DNA of 64,000 nucleotides. It comes from Limosilactobacillus frumenti DSM 13145 (GTDB lineage Bacteria > Bacillota > Bacilli > Lactobacillales > Lactobacillaceae). The translations under genes were made by a program, and so were the position numbers. The notes beneath the pieces were generated by a model. It made no database searches. It was not told the DNA's origin and saw only the letters and a list, made by a program, of their open reading frames with translations. Positions 43,894-52,832 of the stretch are shown here, piece after piece (the stretch's first letter is position 1; each line of letters begins with the position of its first letter). The stretch spans positions 1 to 64,000 of the forward strand of contig NZ_AZER01000024.1 in NCBI RefSeq assembly GCF_001436045.1, read 5' to 3'.

Positions 43894-44328
43894 TTAATTA
43901 CGGTTAATTTGAGCGTTACTTGGTAGAGGCCCTGACCAATCTGCATAGTTTACTTGAGAACTACCAGCGATTGTCTGGCGATCCATTCCATCACTATCAA
44001 CGTGGTGAGTAACACCATTACTATCAGTCCATGTAGCAGTATCACCTAAGCCTAATTGACGTTGTTTACTTGTGGTACTACTAGATGAAGAACTGACGCT
44101 ACTTGAATTTTCAGTTGTTACAGCTGAACTGTTGGAAGCAGAACTACTACTTTTTGTTGCTGCTTGTTTCTTTTTGGTAGTTGTTTTCTTTTTGACAACT
44201 TTACTTGTCTTATCTTTAGAAGATGAAGAGCTAGTATTATGATTAGTGTTATTACCACAACCAGCTAATCCTAAAGCTAAGACGGATAATAAAATTCCGG
44301 AAACAGTCAGTTGTTTAAACTTTTTCAT
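43894..44328 (-). CDS. Ser-rich lipoprotein
   Basis: This 144-aa exported lipoprotein has a hydrophobic signal ending in a lipobox (ALGLAGC, Cys near residue 24). A long low-complexity Ser/Lys/Thr linker (about residues 30-95) and a short C-terminal domain (GDTATWTDSNGVTHHVDSDGMD) follow. Function is unknown. AGGAGAG precedes the ATG. It interrupts the EPS run on the opposite strand. Confidence 0.85.
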   Translation of the reverse strand: MKKFKQLTVSGILLSVLALGLAGCGNNTNHNTSSSSSKDKTSKVVKKKTTTKKKQAATKSSSSASNSSAVTTENSSSVSSSSSSTTSKQRQLGLGDTATWTDSNGVTHHVDSDGMDRQTIAGSSQVNYADWSGPLPSNAQINRN

Positions 44329-44525
44329 GTAACTTCTCTCCTATAAATTGAAAGTTAAATTAATCTGGATATTAATAGTAGACTAGCATTATAATTATAT
44401 CATTGATAAACTTAATAAGTCTATGACAATTAATCTAAACATATCCGCATTGTACAATGTTGATAAAAGAACGTCAAACTATTAAAATAGTCGAAAATTA
44501 ATATTATATCAAAGGTGAACAGATA

Positions 44526-45644
44526 ATGAGTGATTATGATTATTTAGTTGTTGGAGCCGGTTTGTTCGGTGCAACTTTTGCTTATGAGGCCGCCAAGCGT
44601 GGCAAGCATGTTATGGTGATTGAAAAGCGTGACCATATTGCAGGCAACGTTTATACAGAAGAAGTGGATGGCATTCAAGTCCACAAATATGGTGCCCATA
44701 TTTTTCATACTTCTAACAAACATATTTGGCAATATGTAAACCAATTTGCTGAGTTTAATCGCTATACTAATAGTCCAATCGCTAACTATAAAGGCCAAAT
44801 CTACAACTTGCCTTTCAATATGAATACTTTTAATGAAATGTGGGGTACTCACACGCCGGAAGAAGCGCGAGCCAAGATTGACGAACAACGTCGAGAAATG
44901 GCTGGAAAACAACCTCAAAATCTCGAAGAACAGGCTATTTCTCTCATTGGGCGTGATATCTATGAAAAACTCATTAAGGGCTACACTGAGAAGCAATGGG
45001 GGCAAAAGGCAACCGCATTGCCTGCTTTCATCATTCGCCGTCTGCCAGTTCGATTAACTTATAATAACAACTATTTTAACGATGACTATCAGGGCATTCC
45101 AATTGGTGGTTACACCCAGATCGTTGAGAAAATGTTAGCCAGTGATTTGATTGACGTTGAAACTGGCGTTGACTTCTTTGATCATAAACAGGACTATCTT
45201 TCAAAATATCCTAGGATTTTATTTACTGGAACGATTGACCAGTTCTTCGGTTATCAGTTGGGTGAACTACAATATCGCAGCCTTCGCTTTGATACTAAAG
45301 AACTAAATACTGGTAATTACCAAGGTAACGCGGTTGTTAACTACACCGATGCAGAAACACCATATACGCGGATTATTGAACATAAACATTTTGAATTTGG
45401 TAAAGGTGATAAGGATAAGACAATTATCACTCGTGAATACCCGGCTGATTGGCACCGTGGAGATGAACCGTATTACCCAGTAAACAATCAGCGCAATAAT
45501 ACTTTGTATACTAAATATCAAGAGCTAGCCAAGAAACAACCACAAGTTATATTTGGTGGTCGTTTAGGTCAATACCGCTACTACAACATGGATCAAGTTA
45601 TTGCAGCGGCATTAAAGACTGTTGATAAGGAGTTTGACAATTAG
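44526..45644 (+). CDS. glf: UDP-galactopyranose mutase
   Basis: This 372-aa FAD enzyme converts UDP-galactopyranose to UDP-galactofuranose. It has the dinucleotide motif VVGAGLFGATFA, KRDHIAGNVYTEE, HKYGAHIFHTSN with the active-site His, KGYTEKQWG, and the C-terminal FGGRLGQYRYYNMDQ. AAAGGTGA precedes the ATG. It supplies the donor for the Gtf3-like transferases. The wzx gene starts three bases after its stop. Confidence 0.96.
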   Translation: MSDYDYLVVGAGLFGATFAYEAAKRGKHVMVIEKRDHIAGNVYTEEVDGIQVHKYGAHIFHTSNKHIWQYVNQFAEFNRYTNSPIANYKGQIYNLPFNMNTFNEMWGTHTPEEARAKIDEQRREMAGKQPQNLEEQAISLIGRDIYEKLIKGYTEKQWGQKATALPAFIIRRLPVRLTYNNNYFNDDYQGIPIGGYTQIVEKMLASDLIDVETGVDFFDHKQDYLSKYPRILFTGTIDQFFGYQLGELQYRSLRFDTKELNTGNYQGNAVVNYTDAETPYTRIIEHKHFEFGKGDKDKTIITREYPADWHRGDEPYYPVNNQRNNTLYTKYQELAKKQPQVIFGGRLGQYRYYNMDQVIAAALKTVDKEFDN

Positions 45645-45646
45645 TA

Positions 45647-47074
45647 ATGAAGGTAATTAAAAATTATCTCTATAATGCCGGCTATCAGATTCTAAACATG
45701 TTGTTACCGTTAATTACGGTTCCATATATTGCTCGTGTGTTAGGAGCACATAATGTTGGTATTAATGAATATACTAATAGCTGGGTTACATTCTTTTACT
45801 TGATGGGACAAATGGGGATCACCCTCTATGGAAATCGAGAAATTGCCTATCATCGAGATGACATTTTTCAACGATCAAAAACCTTTTGGGAAATTGAGTC
45901 GTTACAAGTATTAACAATTAGTCTGTCCCTTATTGCTTATTTAACGGCTGTTCTTCTGTTTAGTACTACTTTTAAGTATTACTTCTTAATGCAAGGCTTG
46001 TGGATTATCGCTACGGGAGTCGATGTTTCTTGGTATTTCATGGGACTGGAAAACTTTAAGGTAACAGTAGTCCGGAATGCTCTTGTTAAGCTAGCTTCAG
46101 TTGTTTTAATTTTTACCTTTGTTAAATCCACTGCGGATTTGAGTATCTATATTTTGATCTTGGGAGGATCACAATTAATTGGTAATTTGACTCTTTGGCC
46201 ATACCTTAGGGGAAATATAACCTGGGTACCTATTCATCAGTGGCGACCATTTAAGCACTTTTACCCATCGCTCCTGTTGTTTATTCCAACGATTACAACG
46301 CAGGTATACCTAGTATTAAATCGGATTATGCTGGGACATATGGCCACCCAAGCTGATTTAGGTAACTTTGGTCAGTCAGATAAGATTGTTAAGTTCGTGC
46401 TAGCGATTGTTACTGCAACTGGGACAGTCATGTTACCGCACGTTGCTAATCAATTTGCTAAAGGAGACGTTAAGGGGGTACGAAATAGTCTCTATGCCTC
46501 GTTTGACTTTGTGTCGTCAATTTCTATTCCGATGATGTTTGGTTTAATGGCCATCTCTCACCAATTTGCTCCTTGGTTTCTAGGATCAGGATTTCAGATG
46601 TCTGGTGATATCATGTTTATTGAATCTCCAGTAATCGTCTTCATTGCTTGGAGTAATGTTACCGGGACTCAGTATTTGATGCCTGTTAATCGTGTTAAAG
46701 AGTTTACGACTTCCGTTACTATTGGTGCGGTTAGCAATATTGTTTTTAATATTTTCTTGATTTCGGCTTGGGGTGCCAACGGTGCTGCTCTTGCCACAGT
46801 CGGTTCTGAGTTTCTAGTTACTGCTGCTCAGATGGTAATGATTCGTAAAACTATTAGTCGACGCAAAATGTTTCGTGAAACCTGGAAATATCTAGTCGCA
46901 GGTATGATTATGTTCTTAGTCGTGTACAGAATTAATGAAACTATCCAGATGACTATTTCAAATTTAATCCTAGAGGTCGCCGTCGGCGTATTTATGTACT
47001 TGACAATGCTCTTTGTTTTGCGTGCTAGTATTCTAGCCAAGGCAAAGCAAATGTTAAATAAGAATAAGTCTTAA
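45647..47074 (+). CDS. wzx: Oligosaccharide flippase (Wzx)
   Basis: This 475-aa MATE-like polysaccharide transporter has about 14 helices. It shows the family opening YNAGYQILNMLLPLITVPYIARVLGAHNVG, then NTYTN-like NEYTNSWVTFF, QVYLVLNRIMLGHM and GQSDKIVKF. It moves the lipid-linked repeat unit across the membrane for Wzy. It forms a two-gene unit with glf and ends at the terminator at 47130. Confidence 0.92.
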   Translation: MKVIKNYLYNAGYQILNMLLPLITVPYIARVLGAHNVGINEYTNSWVTFFYLMGQMGITLYGNREIAYHRDDIFQRSKTFWEIESLQVLTISLSLIAYLTAVLLFSTTFKYYFLMQGLWIIATGVDVSWYFMGLENFKVTVVRNALVKLASVVLIFTFVKSTADLSIYILILGGSQLIGNLTLWPYLRGNITWVPIHQWRPFKHFYPSLLLFIPTITTQVYLVLNRIMLGHMATQADLGNFGQSDKIVKFVLAIVTATGTVMLPHVANQFAKGDVKGVRNSLYASFDFVSSISIPMMFGLMAISHQFAPWFLGSGFQMSGDIMFIESPVIVFIAWSNVTGTQYLMPVNRVKEFTTSVTIGAVSNIVFNIFLISAWGANGAALATVGSEFLVTAAQMVMIRKTISRRKMFRETWKYLVAGMIMFLVVYRINETIQMTISNLILEVAVGVFMYLTMLFVLRASILAKAKQMLNKNKS

Positions 47075-47129
47075 TGAGCTGTATTACAGTTGTGTGACGT
47101 TGCTTTTACATTTTGATAATAAACGTATG

Positions 47130-47173
47130 AATCCAGTTGAGGGAACAGTATGGTTCTCTTATACTGGATTTTG
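47130..47173 (+). terminator. Terminator of the glf-wzx unit
   Basis: AATCCAGT pairs with ACTGGATT, with an inner GGAAC/GTTC step, followed by a T-rich stretch. Confidence 0.72.
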
Positions 47174-47249
47174 TATTCAATTAGATTAATATTTAATAGA
47201 AATTTAAATCTAACACTCGTCCCAAATTTTTAGGAGGAATCAAATCGTT

Positions 47250-48821
47250 TTGAGTAGTCAGAGTAAAAGATTCAAATTGTATAAGTCAGGGAAACAATGG
47301 GTAACTGCCGTGATTGCTTCAATTGCAATCTTTACAGGTATCCAAATGACCTCAGCACATGCTGATACTACTGATAACAACTCAATTAACACAACACAGC
47401 TGGTAGATAACAACAATAATGAGAAGACGGTTAATAACCAAAAACAATTTGTATCAAGCCAAAACCAGCTCACCAATGTAGATACTGAAAATGATCAGCA
47501 TTTAGTTGATACGAGTAACTTCGTTAATGGGATTAATAATGTAAACAATAGTACGTATTACTATGACTCATCTAACCATAAATTATTTAATGATGGTTGG
47601 AAACAAGATAACAGTAACTGGTATTATTTTAACCAGGATGGTAAGGCTCAGACCGGTTGGTTTAAATCACAGGCGGGATTGTGGTATTACTTTAATCAAG
47701 ATGGAGCTGCTCAAAAAGGATGGTATCAGTCACCGTCATCAAACTTCTGGTACTATTTTGATAATGATAATGCGTGGGCATTAACAGGTTGGCAAAGTAT
47801 AAACAACCAATGGTACCATTTTGATGAATCAAACGCTTGGGCAAATACCGGTTGGTTTAAGTCACAGGTGGGATTGTGGTACCTTTTTGATTCGCATGGG
47901 GCAGCGCAGACCGGTTGGTACCAATCACCAACGTCTGATTTTTGGTACTATTTTGACCCAATTAATGCTTGGGCAGATACTGGATGGCAAAATATTAATA
48001 ACCATTGGTATCACTTTGACCCAACTAATGCGTGGGCAAATACAGGATGGTACCACTCAGAGGCAGGGCGTTGGTATTACTTCGACTCAACTAATGCTGA
48101 TGCTCTAACTGGTTGGTACCAGTCACCTAACTCTGGACTTTGGTATCACTTTGACGAATTAAATGCTTGGGCGGATACTGGTTGGTACCAATCACCAACG
48201 TCTGGTTTTTGGTACTATTTTGATTCTACGAATGCTTGGGCGGATACTAGATGGCAACGTATCAATGGTCGTTGGTACTATTTTGATCCTACGAATGCTT
48301 GGATGTTAACGGGTACACAAACCATTAATGGTAAGGCTTACACATTTAATGAAAATGGTGCCTGGGCAGATGAATGGGCATGGCCATTCCCACAAGATGG
48401 GGAAGGATCCTTTAGTGGAGCACAATTATTTGGTGTTCATCCTGGTGGTGAATTTCGAATGAATGGATTCCATGATGGACTAGACTTTGGTTCATATGAC
48501 CATCCTGGCTCAGAAGTTCGCGCAATTCATGGTGGCACAGTTAAGATTGTTGGTTACACTGCTGGATTAGATTGGTATTGCGTTGTGGATACTGGTGAAT
48601 ATTTGGTTGTTTATCAGGAAGCCTTTGCTAACCGCAGCAACATTTATGTTCAAGAAGGACAACATATTAATACTGGTGACGTCATTGGTGTTCGTAACAC
48701 ATCTCACGTTCACATTGGTATTACTCGTCAACATAACTTCAATATTGCTTTAGCAAACTCGTTCAACAACAATGGGACTTGGCTTGATCCACTGCAAATT
48801 ATTAAAAACGGTATGAATTAA
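47250..48821 (+). CDS. Secreted LytM/M23 peptidase with choline-binding-type repeats
   Basis: This 523-aa exported protein has a KxYKxGKxW-type signal (residues 9-17, FKLYKSGKQ; cleavage after about 38). An Asn-rich linker follows to about 100, then about twelve 20-24 residue aromatic repeats (about 102-380; units like NWYYFNQDGKAQTGW and HWYHFDPTNAWANTGW). The C-terminal M23 domain shows HxxxD (H408, D412) and HVH (H486-H488), so the metal site is complete. It probably cuts peptidoglycan peptides. The repeats bind choline or glucan in known relatives. The start is a TTG ten bases after AGGAGGAA. Confidence 0.88.
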   Translation: MSSQSKRFKLYKSGKQWVTAVIASIAIFTGIQMTSAHADTTDNNSINTTQLVDNNNNEKTVNNQKQFVSSQNQLTNVDTENDQHLVDTSNFVNGINNVNNSTYYYDSSNHKLFNDGWKQDNSNWYYFNQDGKAQTGWFKSQAGLWYYFNQDGAAQKGWYQSPSSNFWYYFDNDNAWALTGWQSINNQWYHFDESNAWANTGWFKSQVGLWYLFDSHGAAQTGWYQSPTSDFWYYFDPINAWADTGWQNINNHWYHFDPTNAWANTGWYHSEAGRWYYFDSTNADALTGWYQSPNSGLWYHFDELNAWADTGWYQSPTSGFWYYFDSTNAWADTRWQRINGRWYYFDPTNAWMLTGTQTINGKAYTFNENGAWADEWAWPFPQDGEGSFSGAQLFGVHPGGEFRMNGFHDGLDFGSYDHPGSEVRAIHGGTVKIVGYTAGLDWYCVVDTGEYLVVYQEAFANRSNIYVQEGQHINTGDVIGVRNTSHVHIGITRQHNFNIALANSFNNNGTWLDPLQIIKNGMN

Positions 48822-48822
48822 T

Positions 48823-48860
48823 AAAAGGGGTTCGTGGAACTACATTCACGTACCCTTTTT
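48823..48860 (+). terminator. Rho-independent terminator
   Basis: AAAAGGGGTTCGTG pairs imperfectly with CACGTACCCTTTTT, 15 bases before the acyltransferase leader. Confidence 0.75.
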
Positions 48861-48875
48861 AAATGAGGAAAATAC

Positions 48876-49934
48876 ATAAAAAAAAGACGATTTTATTATA
48901 TAGATATTTTAAATTGTATGGCAATTTTTTTTGTCTTACTTATGCATGCCGCCCAATTAGCTCATTTTGGTGATAAAACTAACTCATATTTTTTAGCAAC
49001 CAATTTGGTACAGACAATTTGTATTCCTGCTGTGTATATATTCTTTATGAACTCAGGTGCAACTTTATTAGACTATCGAGAAAGTAAGACAACTAAATCT
49101 TTTTTCATACATAGATTTAAAAGAGTTGTAGTACCTTTTGCTTTTTGGACACTTCTGTACTACATATATGATACAAGATATACTGCATTCCCTGGTCCAT
49201 CATTTCATTCTCATCCTGGGATACATGATTTTATTTATGCATTTTCTCATAATCAGATAAATAATATTTTTTGGTTTTTCTATGCCATTATTGCACTATA
49301 TCTGGCAACACCAATTTTCTCAACGCTAATTCATGAACATAAGGCTCTTCTGGCTTCAGTAGTCGTTATTTGGTTTGTCTTTAATGATGGAATTAGTTAT
49401 GTGGAAGGTCTTACACACTTATCATTATATACAGAGTATATCAATCAACCATTACTGGCTTCTTCGTACTTAGGATACTTTATTGCTGGTTATTTAATTA
49501 GGATAAACTATTTTTCGCACAAGACTGAGAATATTTTGATTCTCGTGGGCGTGTTAACATTGTTAATGGGAATTATTAACACATTAATCCAGGGGAAACT
49601 TGCATTGTTTAGGAATATAGGTCCATTTTTTTATTCAGTTGCAATAGTTTTATTAATTAAGCGCCTAGGGAATCAGATAAAATCAGAATCAGTCTTACAT
49701 TGCTTTACTGTTTTATCAGGAGCCAGCCTAGGTATTTACATTTTGCATCCTTTATTTTATGCTGTTTGTGATAAATTAGTATTTCATGCTAGTGTTAAAG
49801 GATGGGATCAATACCTGAGAGTACTTAATAACCCTATTCATATTTTTGTTTTACCAATTTTTGCATATATAGTAATGGCTACTGCTATTTTGATATTAAA
49901 ACGGTCGAAAATAGTTAGGACAATACTTCCGTAA
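48876..49934 (+). CDS. Acyltransferase family 3 protein with apparent non-ATG start
   Basis: This integral membrane acyltransferase (OafA/NodX-type, about ten helices) would O-acetylate a surface glycan. The segment DILNCMAIFFVLLMHAAQ carries the conserved His. The family N-terminus (KKRRFYYIDILNC) is encoded in frame upstream of the first ATG at 48918. It would need an ATA codon at 48876, placed correctly after GAGGAAA (48865-48871). Starting at 48918 would remove the cytoplasmic tail and part of helix 1. No ATG, GTG or TTG lies between the upstream stop and 48918 in this frame. The stretch is clearly AT-rich. Confidence 0.8.
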   Translation: MKKRRFYYIDILNCMAIFFVLLMHAAQLAHFGDKTNSYFLATNLVQTICIPAVYIFFMNSGATLLDYRESKTTKSFFIHRFKRVVVPFAFWTLLYYIYDTRYTAFPGPSFHSHPGIHDFIYAFSHNQINNIFWFFYAIIALYLATPIFSTLIHEHKALLASVVVIWFVFNDGISYVEGLTHLSLYTEYINQPLLASSYLGYFIAGYLIRINYFSHKTENILILVGVLTLLMGIINTLIQGKLALFRNIGPFFYSVAIVLLIKRLGNQIKSESVLHCFTVLSGASLGIYILHPLFYAVCDKLVFHASVKGWDQYLRVLNNPIHIFVLPIFAYIVMATAILILKRSKIVRTILP

Positions 49935-49959
49935 TCAATCATATAGAGGATGAGTGAAT

Positions 49960-50766
49960 TTGATAGAACTAACTCATAAAGAGATAAAAGAACGACTATT
50001 AAACATATTGATCAATTATCAAGAATTTTGTGATGATCATAATCTAAAAATGTATCTTTGTGCTGGAACATTGTTGGGCGCAGTACGACACCACGGATTT
50101 ATTCCCTGGGATGATGATATTGATGTATGTATGGATCGTGACAGCTATAATAAAGTAATGAATATTGCAAAAAAACACAGTGTGTTCAATGGGCATTACA
50201 AGATAACAGATTTTCAATTTCATGATTCAAGCTATCCGTTCATTAAAGTAGTTGATTTACAAACAAAAATGAGTCAGCAATTTGAGAATGATGAAGCCGA
50301 TTACTTGTGGATTGATGTTTTCCCAATGGATGGCTTACCGGCAGACAAACAACAACAAAAGACTTTGTATCGTAAAATAGCAGTTGTCAGAGAGCTCCAA
50401 ATGTTAAGCTTTGCTAAGGTAGGACAAGGAAGATCAATTGCAAAAAAGATCTTAAAACCATTAGTAATACCTTTTGCTAAAATTTATGGTCTAAAACGGG
50501 CTAATCGAACTTTGAATAGGCTTTCTCAAACCTACGATTTCCATGAAACTGGTTGGATAGGAGACGTAATGTGGGGTGATTATGATAAGGAAACTCTAAC
50601 TACTGATGACTATTTTCAAAGTACGAAAGTTTCTTTTGAAGGGCATGAGTTTGATACCATGAAGTGTTGGGATAAATATCTTACCGATCTTTATGGAGAT
50701 GATTATATGGATGTTCCACCAAAAAGTAAGCAAGTTAATCATTGCCTTAAGGCATGGTTAAGGTAA
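49960..50766 (+). CDS. licD: LicD-family phosphotransferase
   Basis: This 268-aa nucleotidyltransferase-fold enzyme of the LicD family transfers phosphocholine (or another phospho-alcohol) from a CDP-donor onto a sugar of teichoic acid or polysaccharide. The signature LCAGTLLGAVRHHGFIPWDDDIDV with metal-binding Asp residues is intact, as is the later LWIDVFPMDGLP. The TTG at 49960 is preferred over the GTG at 49954 because GAGGA lies nine bases upstream. The lic-like operon at 59152 would make the donor. Confidence 0.9.
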   Translation: MIELTHKEIKERLLNILINYQEFCDDHNLKMYLCAGTLLGAVRHHGFIPWDDDIDVCMDRDSYNKVMNIAKKHSVFNGHYKITDFQFHDSSYPFIKVVDLQTKMSQQFENDEADYLWIDVFPMDGLPADKQQQKTLYRKIAVVRELQMLSFAKVGQGRSIAKKILKPLVIPFAKIYGLKRANRTLNRLSQTYDFHETGWIGDVMWGDYDKETLTTDDYFQSTKVSFEGHEFDTMKCWDKYLTDLYGDDYMDVPPKSKQVNHCLKAWLR

Positions 50767-50784
50767 AAGTTTGAGGATACAAAA

Positions 50785-51645
50785 ATGCAGGCAGTTTTAA
50801 TTATTGCTCATAAAGACGTTGATCAAGTCATTGCATTATCAAAAAAGTTAAGTGGAAAATTTAAAGTAATTATTCATTTCGATAAAAAGACCAGTGTGAG
50901 TCAACTACAAAGGAAGATGCTTAATAATCTTGATGTTGACTACTTTTCTAAAGTAAATGTGAACTGGGGCAGTTGGTCTATTGGTCAAGTTGCGGTTGAA
51001 CTAATGAATCATGCGATGGCATATCCAGATATCACTTATGTACATTTGATTTCGGGTCAAGATTGGCCTTTAAAACCGGTTGATCAAATCTTTAATTTTT
51101 ATGAAAATAATGACAAGATTTATTTGAGGTATTACAAAGCGAAGGGTTGTCGTAAGGGACATGATGATATTATATATTGGCAACAATTTTATTATCCCTT
51201 TGATGTAATCAATAGGAGATCATTTTTTGGTAAAGTTTATAATCGCTTAAGTATCTGGGCTCAGCACTTATTAAGAATTAATAAGTTCAAACGATTAGGT
51301 ATTGATCTGGAAATTTATAGTGGTGCTAATTGGTGTGACTTGCCACGTGATGCAGTTCAATATTGCCTACAATATTTTAATAATCATTCCAATTTTCGTA
51401 AAATGTTGAAGACTGGTTCTTTCTCAGATGAGTTTTGGGTACAAACTATATTATGTAATTCTCCAAAATTTATACCTCGTTTAGACTATGACTATCATCG
51501 CTTTATCAAATGGGAGCATGTTCATAATAGCTTTCCGGCAATCTTGGATGAGCGTGATTATGAAAATATTGAAAAGAGCAATGCAATGTTTGGTCGTAAA
51601 TTTGAGAGCCCATATTCTGATAAATTGCGCAAGATGTTGCCTTAA
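50785..51645 (+). CDS. GT14-type glycosyltransferase (core-2/I-branching fold)
   Basis: This 286-aa enzyme is of the family otherwise known as beta-1,6-N-acetylglucosaminyltransferase. ILIIAHKD-type start (AVLIIAHKDVD), YVHLISGQDWPLKP, and GANWCDLPRDAVQYCL with FSDEFWVQTIL are the core conserved blocks. It probably adds a branch or side sugar to a surface glycan. GAGGAT lies before the ATG. It is between licD and a GT4 gene in one run. Confidence 0.87.
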   Translation: MQAVLIIAHKDVDQVIALSKKLSGKFKVIIHFDKKTSVSQLQRKMLNNLDVDYFSKVNVNWGSWSIGQVAVELMNHAMAYPDITYVHLISGQDWPLKPVDQIFNFYENNDKIYLRYYKAKGCRKGHDDIIYWQQFYYPFDVINRRSFFGKVYNRLSIWAQHLLRINKFKRLGIDLEIYSGANWCDLPRDAVQYCLQYFNNHSNFRKMLKTGSFSDEFWVQTILCNSPKFIPRLDYDYHRFIKWEHVHNSFPAILDERDYENIEKSNAMFGRKFESPYSDKLRKMLP

Positions 51646-51662
51646 TAGTAAGGAGAAGCCAA

Positions 51663-52775
51663 ATGAAACGTGTATTAGTTGTCGGGGACTTTATTAGTGG
51701 AAGTGGCCTTACTCAGGTTATATATAATGTTTTTAAACATTTTCCCATAAGTGGATACCAAATTGAAGCTGTTGCGTATGGTAAGGATCCTACCGATTTT
51801 ACTGATAAACAATGTGCAAAACTAGGATGGAAATTATACCGTGTTGTTCCTGTTACGAATAAACCAATTATACATTGGAAATGGTGGAGAAATTTTTTCA
51901 AAGTTCATCATTACGATATTGTATACTTTAATTACTCTTCTTCATGGAACTATTTGCCATTGGTTTATGCGAGAAAATATGGTCATTCAGGAAAAATTGT
52001 TTGCCACTCCCATAATTCATACTATAGTCACGTTTTCTCTAATCCTATTATGATGAAAGCATTAAATGTGCTAAATAATCATGGTAAGACAGTATTTAAT
52101 AAAAATGCGGATGTGAAAATTGCAACATCCATTCAAGCAGGTAAGTGGATGTTTGGTGATAATGCTAATAATGTTCATGTAGTTACAAATGGAATGGATC
52201 TGGCAAAGTTTGCCTTTTCAAAAGAACAGCGATTTATAATAAGACATAAATTAGACTTGTCAGAAGATGATCAATTAATCGGATTTGTAGGGGTACTACA
52301 GGAACGTAAAAATCCATTATTTGCATTGGATGTTTTTCATGAATATCACAAAAAATATCCCAACAGTAAATTTGTTATGTTAGGGAAGGGGCCGTTAAAA
52401 CAAGAACTTCATAAAAAGATAAGTCTATACAAGTTAGACCAATGTGTGATTCAAAAAGATTTTGTTCCTGATATTTATTATTGGTATTCAGCAATGGATG
52501 CTCTTTTGTTTACAAGTAAGTATGAGGGCTTTGGATTAGTAGCTTTAGAGGCACAAATTAGTAAATTACCAGTATTTGCTTCTAATACTAATATTACTAA
52601 GATCTTTGCTACTGATTATATATTCAAGATGAATGATTTGAATGCTAAACACTGGTCAGACAGATTAGATAGAACACTATCAATTGGTATTTATGATAGA
52701 AGAGGAATCGACCCTGCATTACGGGAATTCAGTATTGATAGGCAAGCTAAAACTATTCAAAGGTTAATAAATTAA
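51663..52775 (+). CDS. Family 4 glycosyltransferase
   Basis: This 370-aa GT-B retaining transferase has an N-terminal domain with GDFISGSGLTQVIYNV and HSHNSYYSH. The C-terminal nucleotide-sugar site is GVLQERKNPLFALDVF and YEGFGLVALEAQ with the catalytic Glu. Its fold resembles EpsF/CapM-type enzymes. AAGGAGA precedes the ATG. It ends the run begun by the acyltransferase gene, before a shared terminator. Confidence 0.92.
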   Translation: MKRVLVVGDFISGSGLTQVIYNVFKHFPISGYQIEAVAYGKDPTDFTDKQCAKLGWKLYRVVPVTNKPIIHWKWWRNFFKVHHYDIVYFNYSSSWNYLPLVYARKYGHSGKIVCHSHNSYYSHVFSNPIMMKALNVLNNHGKTVFNKNADVKIATSIQAGKWMFGDNANNVHVVTNGMDLAKFAFSKEQRFIIRHKLDLSEDDQLIGFVGVLQERKNPLFALDVFHEYHKKYPNSKFVMLGKGPLKQELHKKISLYKLDQCVIQKDFVPDIYYWYSAMDALLFTSKYEGFGLVALEAQISKLPVFASNTNITKIFATDYIFKMNDLNAKHWSDRLDRTLSIGIYDRRGIDPALREFSIDRQAKTIQRLIN

Positions 52776-52780
52776 ATTAA

Positions 52781-52824
52781 AAAAGAGATCAGATAGGTTG
52801 CATGACGCTTATCTGATCTCTTTT
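52781..52824. terminator. Bidirectional terminator
   Basis: A perfect 15-bp stem AAAAGAGATCAGATA/TATCTGATCTCTTTT lies between the convergent GT4 and lysozyme genes. Confidence 0.93.
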
Positions 52825-52832
52825 CAATTGGT

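Noticed and set aside
47560-48360. Direct DNA repeats that could suggest a CRISPR array or VNTR
   Set aside because: They are codons of the aromatic repeats in the M23 protein, with variable spacing and no unique spacers. The same holds for 52900-53250 and 54580-56050.
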